Positions 12,001 to 20,707 of a stretch of 64,000 nucleotides of DNA are shown here, one piece after another (position 1 is the first letter of the stretch; each line of letters opens with the position of its first letter). Below the pieces are notes generated by a model, which worked only from the letters and a program-made list of their open reading frames with translations, was not told where the DNA came from and made no database searches. The stretch comes from Armigeres subalbatus (Eukaryota; Arthropoda; Insecta; Diptera; Culicidae), in assembly GCF_024139115.2 (NCBI RefSeq), contig NC_085141.1:408171612-408235611 (forward strand), given 5' to 3'. Position numbers and translations under genes: made by a program.

Positions 12001-12164
12001 ATAAGTCCGCTTAGAATCGGTTAAAGTAAAATGTTCACGTTCTATTTCAACTCCCCTAAAACCAATTACTATTTTTTCCTATGCCGTTACAATTGCAGGA
12101 AGCAACCGCCATGAACCCAGACATGACCGTGGAGAAAATCGAAATCCAACAGCAGACGCAGTAA
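1..12164 (+). CDS. cora: coracle / protein 4.1 homologue, 3' part of the gene (5' end outside the window)
   Basis: Coracle is the insect band 4.1 protein of septate junctions, a cortical scaffold binding membrane proteins such as neurexin IV. The N-terminal FERM domain would lie upstream and is not in view. Exons seen: 2-2371, 3141 (or 3165)-3359, 3572-3685, 3867-4028, 4092-4202, then either 4428-4517 or 12099-12164. All junctions obey GT-AG and all are phase 0. The product runs from an approximately 790-residue DPxTG repeat region through a Thr-rich linker to a C-terminal domain with the segments VETRVEQKITI and DPIDHDKALAEAIQ, which match the 4.1 CTD pattern (ISETRIEKRIVI, DIDHDQALAQAIK). 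The distal exon supplies MNPDMTVEKIEI, matching the CTD's last strand. The family assignment comes from the CTD; the name coracle is inferred from insect context and the long repeat region. Confidence 0.85.
2..2371 (+). CDS. cora: cora exon: long DPxTG repeat region
   Basis: Open from the window edge in the frame GAT AAA GTG, ending in ...EHK at a GTAGGT donor (2372). The in-frame TGA at 2378-2380 is intronic. It encodes roughly 25 repeats of the type (D/N)P(K/N/V/A/T)(T/S)G, commonly followed by a short strand such as KVDTTNG or GVVATKYGEI, from about residue 115 to 660 of this exon. The array looks like tandem beta-hairpins of about 20-40 residues. The last ~120 residues are charged and unlike the repeats (RRDSESSDDEMAQYDSEQV, then VVKTTTKQVITKNEDG). 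No transmembrane segment or signal peptide is seen. GC content is clearly higher than in the flanking introns. Confidence 0.85.
3141..3359 (+). CDS. cora: cora exon: Thr-rich linker before the CTD
   Basis: Phase 0 on both sides. It encodes a Thr-rich stretch (TATAVTTRTATTHENLE ... EEKTVATTTTQ ... VTQEVKTTATVTSGDQ) typical of the segment before the 4.1 CTD. The donor is GTAGGT at 3360. The acceptor is uncertain: AG at 3139-3140 gives a start ADAPSDIQGKF, and AG at 3163-3164 gives a start GKFLTATA. Both keep the frame. Neither has a strong pyrimidine tract. Confidence 0.75.
3572..3685 (+). CDS. cora: cora exon: 38-codon Ser/Asp-rich cassette
   Basis: The acceptor ACATACCTTAG precedes 3572 and the donor is GTTGGT at 3686, a weak but legal GT. 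The exon is 114 bases long, phase 0 on both sides, and encodes FARRDSISSTSSGDSG ... DDDSAVIYNKSYT. Its low-complexity acidic and Ser content, weak donor and symmetric phase suggest an alternatively spliced cassette. It could be skipped without changing the frame. Confidence 0.65.
3867..4028 (+). CDS. cora: cora exon: start of the 4.1 C-terminal domain
   Basis: The acceptor TTTCCACAG precedes 3867 and the donor GTAAGT starts at 4029. The exon has 54 codons and is phase 0 on both sides. It includes EGEIVSSQTVSSKTRTVETIT, equivalent to the Ser/Thr stretch at the start of the 4.1 CTD (AQTITSETTSTTTTTQITK-like). Confidence 0.8.
4092..4202 (+). CDS. cora: cora exon: 4.1 CTD core
   Basis: Acceptor TTCTAG, donor GTCAGT at 4203, 37 codons, phase 0. 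It encodes YKTERDGVVETRVEQK and SDGDPIDHDKALAEAIQ, the most conserved part of the band 4.1 CTD. This is the exon that identifies the family. Confidence 0.88.
4428..4517 (+). CDS. cora: cora alternative proximal last exon (divergent C-terminus)
   Basis: The acceptor TTTGTGCAG precedes 4428 and the exon is in phase with the CTD core. It encodes 29 residues starting ASRHFRTNPEERIAH and ending YNFPEN, followed by TGA at 4515-4517. The sequence does not resemble the end of the 4.1 CTD and would replace its final strand with a basic, Tyr-rich, probably helical tail. It lies 7.6 kb before the canonical last exon. An AATAAA near 5705 is the nearest candidate polyadenylation signal I noticed. The clean acceptor, frame and coding character support a real exon. 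Confidence 0.7.
   Translation, partial: ASRHFRTNPEERIAHLKKYMYEKYNFPEN
4700..4880. repeat. foldback family F1, single-arm copy
   Basis: Contains GACACTGAAGACGGCCTTAC, the sequence around TGAGGTCGAAATACGTATCT and GGTGGAATTCAATGGGATTG, shared with copies at 15054-15305 and 43439-43660. It is flanked by the motif AGCTTTTTAGTGGAATG, which also adjoins the other copies. Only one arm is present here. Confidence 0.75.
6480..9360 (+). mobile_element. decayed Jockey-type non-LTR retrotransposon (LINE)
   Basis: Remnants lie in the expected order on the plus strand. ORF1 (6881-7225) has a gag zinc knuckle, CFRCQRFGHGMQNYHVSPLCIKCGENH in two parts: CFRCQRFGHG near 7130 and CIKCGENH near 7190. Next come endonuclease pieces: NWNSRSVVNKRIEFFDFLE near 7510 and VVGDLNARHRQWN near 7830. 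Reverse transcriptase pieces follow at 8318-8824, including NYRLINLLSYLCKLLERL and GIIFLDVEKAYDSVW. Frameshifts, stops and gaps break every part, so it cannot be functional. The family is called from the CCHC spacing and RT motifs; Jockey versus a related clade is not settled. Confidence 0.75.
9871..10281 (-). mobile_element. tRNA-derived SINE with target-site duplication
   Basis: Read on the minus strand it starts with a tRNA-like head: box A TAGCGTAGTTGGCTACACG, an anticodon arm with loop CTTACAA, and box B GGTCATGGGTTCGATTCCC. It ends in a poly(A) tail, seen as the T run at 9870-9883. Flanking copies of TATTTCCTTGTTTTT at 9860-9874 and 10282-10296 are the target-site duplication. The anticodon position reads TAC (Val-like), but this is a retroposon, not a tRNA gene. 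Confidence 0.8.
11042..11400. repeat. dispersed 360-bp repeat, copy 1
   Basis: Nearly identical to 42015-42380 in the same orientation. Shared landmarks include GGCGGAGCA, CCCTACCCCAACATGTGCGA, GTTATGGCGAGGCAATTTTT and GTTCGCCAGTGACAGGCG. No ORF, no obvious terminal inverted repeat and no tRNA boxes were seen. Confidence 0.85.
12099..12164 (+). CDS. cora: cora distal last exon: canonical end of the 4.1 CTD
   Basis: The acceptor TTACAATTGCAG ends at 12098. The exon encodes 21 residues, EATAMNPDMTVEKIEIQQQTQ without its final residue aligning to the vertebrate 4.1 ending (EAKEQHPDMSVTKVVV-type), then TAA at 12162-12164. It joins in frame to the exon ending at 4202, giving AEAIQ-EATAM. It is too short to show up as an ORF; the family pattern reveals it. 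Confidence 0.85.
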   Translation, partial: EATAMNPDMTVEKIEIQQQTQ

Positions 12165-14780
12165 GAACGACAAGCTAAGGTAAGGCATCCCTGCGCGCAA
12201 AAATTAAAAAGTAAAACTTGCGTACCCATAAGACTTGGCTGGTCCAAAAGACGGTTCGAGATACTTTTGGGACGGACGTCGGTTTCTACACACAAAGTCG
12301 TCACTACATTACATTTGTCATCACAAGAATTGCTAATATTTTACAATTGAGACCACGGCAAAACTGTGGCGCGCGAACGCTAGTTTTTTTTAAGTAAGCA
12401 TGAAAGTATAAGGTATTATGCTTAGTTAAACGTGAAAGAAGCCACAAGTTGGTGAAATCAAACGAATCACGAAAGGACAGTTGTTCTAGTTTAAGCATTT
12501 TCTAATTTTAATACAAGAAAACGACAAAAAAGAATAAATACTAAAAAAAAAATAAAAAAATCGCTTTATATCCGATTTTGTTGTTCTGCTTCAGGATGAG
12601 TAAAATGTCTACGCGAAGGAGCAAAGTTGTTGAAATAGTATTTAACAATATTTACAAACAAACACAAAAATCACAAGAAGCTTATATTGATTGGTGGGAA
12701 CTATACATATTTAGAAAGATTACGTCTCAACGTCGACTTATTCGAGAATACTATATTCGTGCGAAATTGCTTTTGATGTTTCATGTTTGCTAAACAAGGA
12801 GAAGATAATAAAAGAGAATACAAACTTTGAAAGGGGAAAGAGAGAGATGGGCGTACTATGCATTTGTTGTGGTCCTGGTCGTAAGTAGTTGAGACTACAG
12901 AATCTGAAACACCTTTAATGAATAATATTCGCATACTTTTCCTCCCTTTTGATTAATACCTTCTTACCAATACAAGTAATAGTTCTCTTGCAAATTTGCC
13001 TCAAATAATATATGTATATACGATGATATAGTGGAATTTTATATTTAGCAAACAACATCTACAACAACCATCGTCGTGTTCACTGAATGGAGATTTACCG
13101 AAGTAGGCATTAGATGGAATCAATCAATCAATCGAGAGACCAAATCGAAGACTTATCGTATTGAATAGAGTGGCAACATTGTCAACATTAATATATACGA
13201 TCACATAGATGGCGCTTCCAAGTCCATACTATAGTTGCCCAGTAGCCGATGTGCCAGTCTCCATCATAGTCATTGCAATACAAAAAAAACAGTAAATAAA
13301 TAGAGAATGGGAAAAGTTTGTGATCCAGAAAAGTAGCGGACCGGATAACGCCACATTGAAAAACAAAATAAAAACCGTTGCCTTATTTGTAGTCAAATTT
13401 CTCTCTTTCTTCGGCTATCTATTTCACCCGATCCCTTAAGACGCTATCTATATCCTTGGATCCTTAGCGCTATATTGTACTATCATTAGTCTTAAAACCA
13501 ACAACTGCATTGTGTTTTTCTGTGTTTTCTATTTATTTCCTAACTGTAATTAACATTCCGAAAACTAATAAGTTTCGCAGCATACTTACGTGCTGCAAAA
13601 CAAGTAAAACGTACTAAATTATAAATTTATCTAAAAGCAAACAAAACACTTTTTAATTTATTCTACAAAATCTGTATTTCCGTTGGATTTTTTTCTATGT
13701 AGCTTTTTTTTTTGCAAATTTGCCGTAATAGTGGAATAAGTTTGCGCTACTATGCGTAAAATATTAACGGTGGTCGAGTTTTACGACAGGTAACGTCTAG
13801 AACCATCGGTCTCGTAACGGAAATTAAACCCCGTTTGGAATTACCTGTCGTAAAAGTACCAAAATCGCAAACTTGTCCAATTGTTACGTATGTTTGCCTG
13901 TGGTAGTTCTTCTACAACTTGATCCGTCAATAGATGGCACCACCGTATTTTGTGTACCGTTGAGATAGGAAACGTTCGGGACGAAAGTTTGAGACAAATC
14001 ACAAAATTACGTATATATTTTTGTAACAACAAGCTTTTTGCGCGTAAAACTAAAAAAAAAATGTTGACGAAACGGAAAACTTTTGCTTACGATTACCAAC
14101 ATAACATGTAGTACAGTAGTAGTGTAATGGTACTGTTTCGTTTCGTCGTGTTGTCATTCGAAATGACATCTATATTATAACGATAAACTGATTGTATTGC
14201 AATTGTGCTTTTGTGTAAAATTGATAATTCATATATTGTCATCTTTAGTCATCACATGCCTTCGATTGTTTTTTTATTTGCAATCCGATCCTTCCGTTTT
14301 CTATTGACAAGTTTTAAATAGTTTCTTCTAAATCCCTAGTTACGATAATAGATTTTTTTCTATAAATAAGTAGTATAGTTTTTAGATAACATCCCCTCCA
14401 ATTTGTGTTGTACGCGTCTTTTTATTATTATTTTATGTTTGTAAGAGAGATTTATTTATCACAGAGAAAGAAAAAGGAAACTATTTGAAACAATATATTG
14501 ATCACGAAACACAAAATCTTCATATTAGGCTTAAATGAGTCGATTTGACTATGACATAATACCCAGCAGAAGAACGCATAACAGATCGCTAAGTAAATTT
14601 GAGAAAATATGAGAATAAAAAAAAACGCGTCTCTACAGTGGAGCAAGCTAATCTTTAGATGTATCAACCGCAGCGAACGTGAATGCTAAATGAAAGATGA
14701 AATCAGAACGAGTAAAGCGACTAAGTCTAGTTTATGTGAAAAGTAGTCACCGAGAATGCTTTTTTATGCCGAAATGTCCG
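12165..14780 (+). other. probable long 3' UTR and downstream DNA of cora
   Basis: AT-rich with no convincing ORF and few recognisable repeats compared with the surroundings. AATAAA occurs at 12533-12538 and again near 13296. A 3' UTR is inferred only from its position after the stop codon; the polyadenylation site cannot be fixed from sequence alone. Confidence 0.4.
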
Positions 14781-14784
14781 TAAA

Positions 14785-14922
14785 AGCCTATTCAGATTAC
14801 TCTTTTTATGATAATGATTACCATAATAAACAGTAACTTGATGCCAATTTCCATACATTATATTTTCCTTCTCATATTTAACACGATAATTATAATAATA
14901 AATGGCGTAATATGAATAGGTT
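14785..14922. mobile_element. small inverted-repeat element (138 bp)
   Basis: Ends AGCCTATTCAGATTAC and (reverse complement) AACCTATTCATATTACGCC. The same terminal motif, GCCTATTCAGATTACGCC, recurs near 63010, implying a dispersed MITE-like family. No clear target duplication was identified. Confidence 0.4.
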
Positions 14923-15053
14923 AGAAGGTTTATTGATTTTCCAATGAAAATATCTTAATGAAAAATATGTTATCCGAAAATTTCAAGAAAATGTCTGAAC
15001 AATGTGAAATATATTTTTATTTTATCTAGGGTTGCGAAATGCAAAGTATTGAA

Positions 15054-15305
15054 CACTTGTCATAAGACGAGTTAATACAATCCCATTGAATTCCACCATT
15101 TAATTGTATCTTGACAGATACGTATTTCGACCTCAACAGTAAGGCCGTCTTCAGTGTCTCGTACTTGACTCGACTTCTCGACTAGTCGAGTCAAGTACGA
15201 GACACTGAAGACGGCCTTACTGTTGAGGTCGAAATACGTATCTGTCAAGATACAATTAAGTGGTGGAATTCAATGGGATTGTATTAACTCGTCTTATGAC
15301 AAGTG
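15054..15305. repeat. foldback family F1, complete 252-bp near-perfect palindrome
   Basis: CACTTGTCATAAGACGAGTT at the left end matches the reverse complement at the right end. The arms are about 120 bp and almost perfect, separated by about 12 bp around 15175-15186. Arm content (GTCTTCAGTGTCTCGTACTT and its complement) is shared with 4700-4880 and 43439-43660. The AAGCTTTTTAGTGGAATG-type flank (in reverse complement) follows at 15306-15340. Confidence 0.85.
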
Positions 15306-16432
15306 AAAACATTCCACTAAAAAGCTCAAAATAATTTTTCTTATCAAAGTATTGAAAAAAATGAAGTTTTAGTTATTTAATGGAACAGTTTTCTGGGGAT
15401 AAGACACTGACATGAAATTTAGTATAGATCGTAAAATTGATTAACGAAATGCGTTGCCTTGCATGCAATCTTAGTACTGGGAGTCTTGATCGCGTTTTTG
15501 TGATATTTGTCCATCGTCAAATATACGTATACTCTGTTATGTTATGCTCTTGAATAGCATTTCAGAAGTTTATCAATCAATTAATATTTGTACACGTAAC
15601 GTACACATAACCCCTTCCGGAGTTATTTCAGTTTGCTCAACAGTCGACCAATCCGCGTAGTCCGCCGATGCGCACCTCTTCGATCACGTGTACGAACCAT
15701 TTACTATACCGAATGTGCCAACGTAAGCGCTGTCCCCATCTATCCCTGATCTTCATAAGTTCGCATCTCGAATTAGCATCTCCGTAGTGTTCCACTTAAG
15801 AACATACTGATAAGACGGTGCGCTACGCCGTAGTAAAGTACACGACGAGTAACAAAATATCTCCCCATGGATCTCGCAAGACGTGAAAAACAACATTGTG
15901 GCCCGACTGATCTTTTGAACTTCCACTGGGGCGCTCAAATGGTGCCAGATTTGCATGTGTTCTGCTACATCATCATAGTAATATGCGTCTTCCGACTTTC
16001 TCCCAACTTGTTTGACATTTCATTTGAGAATCTTCAAGTGAACGAAGATTGTAATATGAAGCGTTTATTTTATTTCTACTGCAAATAAGATTTTAGGTTG
16101 GTTGTAGCTTGAATTACTAAGGATTGATTTGAAACATCATAACCTGTCAGAATGTTATCAGCAACCGCCAGGATGGAGATTTCACGTCTACTTTTTGGGT
16201 CATTCTCTCATTTACCGGTAAGAAAAAAAAACAGTTCGATCCACCTAGCGGGGATGATGCCTTTGTCAATGCAATCGCAAGGTTTCTAGAGCTAAATGAT
16301 CTTATTTTGGAAAAATCAGTGTCTGAAACACCATGACATACATGAAAGTATGGGATTTCATCTTTCACGTAAGTGCATTTACAAAATGTTCTATCAGAAA
16401 TTATTTTTCCATGTATTTTAGATGGTTGACCC

Positions 16433-16835
16433 TAGAGGCCTGAATAAGAGAAACGCGAATAGGTATGTGCCGCCAATCGAACCGTCAAAAACAGCAGCCA
16501 ATCGAGCAGGAGACCTGTCAAGCAGCCAAAATGTTGGCTCAAATACTGAAAACGGCCAAATTTGATTTTATGCCATTTTTCAATAAACAAAATTGAATGT
16601 ATTTTACATTAGTTTGCAATAATATATGCCAGTTCTTTATAGATTATGAAATGAAATTCCGTTGTTTATTGGATTCTATTGTTATGTGATGTGGATACAT
16701 AAAATAGCGGATTGTGAGATTTTATCTACATAAACCATTTCTTCCTTTCCATGTGTTGTTCTTTGATGAAGAAGATTGAATGCAGTGTTGGCAGAGTCAT
16801 ATTTTCTATCCGCGTTTCTCTTATTCAGGCCTCTA
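16433..16835. mobile_element. 403-bp hAT-like MITE with perfect TIRs and 8-bp TSD
   Basis: Perfect 25-bp terminal inverted repeats begin TAGAGGCCTGAATAAGAGAA (left) and end with the complement at the right. Identical 8-bp duplications GTTGACCC flank it at 16425-16432 and 16836-16843. There is no coding capacity. Eight-bp duplications and TIRs starting TAG fit the hAT superfamily. Intact termini suggest a fairly recent insertion. Confidence 0.85.
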
Positions 16836-17499
16836 GTTGACCCTATGCCTATTATTCAAGATTTTACTAGAAACATTTGAATTTACCCCTGGCAAAAAAA
16901 GAGGAGAGTTTATATTTTCGCGTGGTGGGTATTTCAATTTACTGATTTTTACAAAATAATATTTTCCCACAGAGAGAGACTCCGTGATTGCCTACTTCAC
17001 GGGTTTTGCAAACACTTGTATAGAGAATGAATCAACAAACCATATATGGTTCGATACGCCTTTTTCCAACTTTCAAACGTAATGGCCTATCGTGAGTAAC
17101 TAGGTTCTGTCCTCCGTCGAATGCAACTTGTTTCGAAAGTATCAGTTAAGAATTACCATGCAAATTAGCTAATGTTTTTCGGATTTCGGTTTCGGTTCAC
17201 ACAAACACACATACAAACTAACATTCATTCATTTGCTCAGTTCGACGAGCTGAGTCGATTGGTATACAATATCATGGGTCTCCGAGCCTGCTATAAAAAG
17301 TTCGATTTTGGAGTGAATTTATAGCCTTTTGGTACAAGTTTGTTGTGTGAGAAAGGCAAAAACATATAGCAACAAAACTGCGAGAATTATTTCTCATCTG
17401 CTGATTGTTACTAGTTCGAATTGGTTTCTAACTGCAAACAGACGTTCTTTATGTAGACATCGGTTACTGTTGCACTAAACAGAATTTATCAGGCACTTG

Positions 17500-18110
17500 C
17501 AACCAATAAATAGTAGTTTGTGCAACTAGTTGCAAAAAGATGATTTTTTCAGCACGAGTTGTACGTTTATCCAACGAGGCTTGCCGAGTTGGATAAATAC
17601 TACGAGTGCTGAAAAAATCGAGTTTTGCAACGAGTTGCACACGCTATTTTTTGCAATGACGAAAACGGCTTCAGTATGTTAAATATGTACCAAATTTTAC
17701 AGTCTAATTTACTTCACATGATCATTCTTGCGAATAAATCATGTTGCTGCAGAGAGCTATTCGATTCCATGTTATAGTACCACATTGCATAGCTCTTCAA
17801 ACCATTAGGCGATAGATGAACTTGTATTTGGAAAATGATGATGTCTTGTCCATCAAACTATTTAATTTATGACGCGACACAGAGAATACACTATTTGAAC
17901 ACCTACCCAAGCTAATTCAGCAAAATATAGTCATGTAACTGCTGTTCTAATATTAGTTTTTCATTATAGCGCCCAAATCATAGCTATAATGGATTTTATG
18001 CAACCCATTTGAGTTCCATAATGGTCATTAAAGCATCCATTTGGTTGGTATGGAAAAGTAGGCCGTTTTATCACTCGAAGACGAACTGTAAACCAGGTAT
18101 TATGATCAGG
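17500..18110. repeat. foldback family F2, single-arm copy
   Basis: Begins AGTAGTTTGTGCAACTAGTT and contains TACGAGTGCTGAAAAAATCG, GAATACACTATTTGAACAC and TTTTATGCAACCCATTTGAG, all shared with 44090-45085. Only one arm plus the AAAGTAGGCCGTTTTATCAC extension is present. Confidence 0.7.
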
Positions 18111-18393
18111 AATTGCAAAAATAAATTATTGTAATTGACGAACAGTTTGCGTACGGTTTGTTAAAGCAATTTTATAGTACTACAATGTGGAAATTCGCAC
18201 ATTTAGCAATGATAGTATTCTAAATAAAATAATCTGGTAATTGGGAAATGTGGGGCAAGTCACCTTATTTTTACCTTTCTCATACAACAAAAATGAACTT
18301 TTTATAGATACCTCAGAGACCCAAAGTGTTATATACCAAACGACTCAGCTCGACGAAAAGAGCAAAATTAAATGTCTGTCTGTTCGTGTGTCC

Positions 18394-18433
18394 CCGTAAC
18401 GCTGGGTAGACACCTTTGCGTGGTGTGTTACGG
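18394..18433. repeat. 40-bp palindrome-ended repeat, copy 1
   Basis: CCGTAAC ... GTTACGG ends with GCTGGGTAGAC and CGTGGTGT inside. The same 40 bases with three differences occur at 29761-29800, and both copies are followed by G(T/G)GTAAGATC. Confidence 0.65.
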
Positions 18434-18611
18434 TGTAAGATCTACCATGGTCACATTGTCAGCTACAGGCAAATCCTGACCCAACGAATACCTTCCCCAA
18501 TATCCAACTCCGTGGTACTTATGAGGGTGTCGCTGAGTCGTGGGCCTCTCATCCTTATGCTTTCGTAATTTTTATCGTAGATTGAAATTAAGTACCCCAC
18601 CCACCTGAATA

Positions 18612-18913
18612 GGGCCCTGAGGGGCCCTCCTTAGCCGAGCGGTAAGACGCGCGGCTACAAAGCAAGACCATGCTGCGGGTGGCTGGGTTCGATTCCCTGT
18701 GCCGGTCTGGGCAATTTGCGGATTGGAAATTGTCTTGACATCCCTGAGCATAAAAAATATCATCGTGCTAGCCTCATGATAATACGAATGCAAAAATGAT
18801 AATCCGGCTTAGAAACCTCGCAGTTAATAACTGTGGAAGTGCTTAATGAACACTAAGCTGCGAGGCGGCTCTGTCCCAATGTGGGAATGTAATGCCAATA
18901 AAAAGAAGAAGAA
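18612..18913 (+). mobile_element. Feilai-type tRNA-derived SINE
   Basis: The tRNA-like head has box A TAGCCGAGCGGTAAGACGCG and box B GGGTGGCTGGGTTCGATTCC. The body includes AACCTCGCAGTTAATAACTG and CACTAAGCTGCGAGGCGGC, and the tail is AAAAGAAGAAGAA. Target duplications CCCACCTGAATA lie at 18600-18611 and 18914-18925. The body matches Feilai, a high-copy Aedes SINE, as recalled. At 302 bp it appears full length. Confidence 0.85.
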
Positions 18914-20384
18914 CCCACCTGAATAAGGATTTCAAAAGAAAAACATGAGTAGTGTCCAATCTACGAAGTACACCGTAACTATGCTATGAAAAGTCTTTCT
19001 GTTCGTGTGAATGTGTGGGCACAAAAGCTAATAAAAACATTACCCAACTTTTTATAAAGTAATTATTGATCAATTTTCTCGCAAAAAGATGCAACCGACG
19101 GGGAAGAAAACTTTGACGATAACTAGTGAATTTGATAGCGATCAACCTTTATCAAAATTGTATACAGCCCCTATTCGCATGAGCGTCCCATGTCAATTTT
19201 CCTCAACGCTAGTAATATGCCGTTGAATTTTTCAAACTCGTTTAACATGGAGAAATACAAAAATCTCTAATAAATTAATGAGCACACGTGCTTAGTAGTT
19301 GCCAAGCTACCACACGGAAGTGTACTGAAGTGTCGGACTCGACCAGTGAAGGCTTGGGCTCCGCCCATCATTTCCCCCAGAAACGGGGCTCAGGAATTTC
19401 CCCCAGCATTACTCCTGGGGGATAGGCAGTACTTACTTACTCTGCAGTCTTTTCCAGATTATATTCGCGGATGTAATATTATCATTGGATATAAGGGATC
19501 GCCTCACAGCTGCGTACACATGGAGAAACGGATAGCGACTAGACTATGAACTAGAAGGTCGATGGATCGAAACTGGAAGCTATTGTGACATAAATATATG
19601 CATTAACTGATGAGCAACTAACAGTATTTCACTTGATGACTTGATGATTCACTTGATTTAAATAGATTAGAGAGTACAATGACGATAAGCTTTTTTTTTT
19701 TTAAATATAATTGATGTGTTATGTTATCATGCATATATATTTGAAACTATTTTTGACTATTCTAGATTTAAATGTTGTACAAGGCCAGATATGCAACTTT
19801 ATAACTGAACAAATGCGATCTCTGATAAAAACAAACATGATTGTTCAAAGGTTGTATTGAAATCGAAATACGTCGTATATCACGTTATACCTAACTCTGA
19901 TTTGTACGTATATGGCCTCCACTTTTGTTCACATAGAGGGAATCTATGCATTTTATACAATCAAATTACGTCATATAAGAGTTCATTAAACAGAATTGAA
20001 AGTTGATTATGTGAAGCAATTTGTTGGCTGGGAATGCTCGTTTGGAGACACGTTTGACAGTTCGTTTGGAGACAGAGGATTTATCTTCGCTCATCTATAT
20101 ATTCCACTATCTATAATAGGTACCAACAGTTCTACGCTACGACCCTCCTACATCGACATGTGCAGTCTATACTCACACCTATGCACTTACTCTTCTGCCA
20201 TGCCCCGAGTGCGGTTGCCACCCGCTGCGACACTCTTACCTCGGCATGTGCAAACCTCTCGTTCACTTCCCCGCGCTCAGCCTGTTTTCGCTCTAACTAA
20301 CCAATCACAAGTTAGTCATGCTTGTCGACTGCTGCTCGGCGCGCCAGATTCTCTGCAAGCTGCAGGAAATCTGAGTAGTTGCAG

Positions 20385-20707
20385 CACGCTAAAAATGAAC
20401 TACTCAAAATTGAGTCGAATCCGACTCATTTTCATTAAAAACGGGACAACTCAAAATTTGAGTAACTACTTCAATAAAATGATGATTGCACTTAAACTAG
20501 GAGTCTGTTTGTCGTAAAATGCACTTAGATAGATAGATAAACTTGATTCGCATCTGTCGTATTAAAAATTGATGGAAGGCCAAGCTTAACTTTCGCGAAA
20601 TCATCATTTTATTGAAGTAGTATCTTTTACTCAAATTTTGAGTTGTCCCGTTTTTAATGAAAATGAGTCGGATTCGACTCAATTTTGAGTAGTTCATTTT
20701 TAGCGTG
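20385..20707. mobile_element. 323-bp MITE with ~100-bp terminal inverted repeats
   Basis: Starts CACGCTAAAAATGAACTACT and ends with its reverse complement. The inverted arms continue for about 100 bp through AATTGAGTCGAATCCGACTC and AAAACGGGACAACTCAAAAT. A few bases differ between arms (for example GTAACTACTT versus a longer run near 20620). The central ~110 bp is unique. The target duplication is unclear, at most AG on each side. Confidence 0.75.

Noticed and set aside
19996..20517. 173-codon ORF
   Set aside because: Its second half runs through the inverted repeat at 20385-20707, the first half has no recognisable motif, and there is no splice or conserved context.
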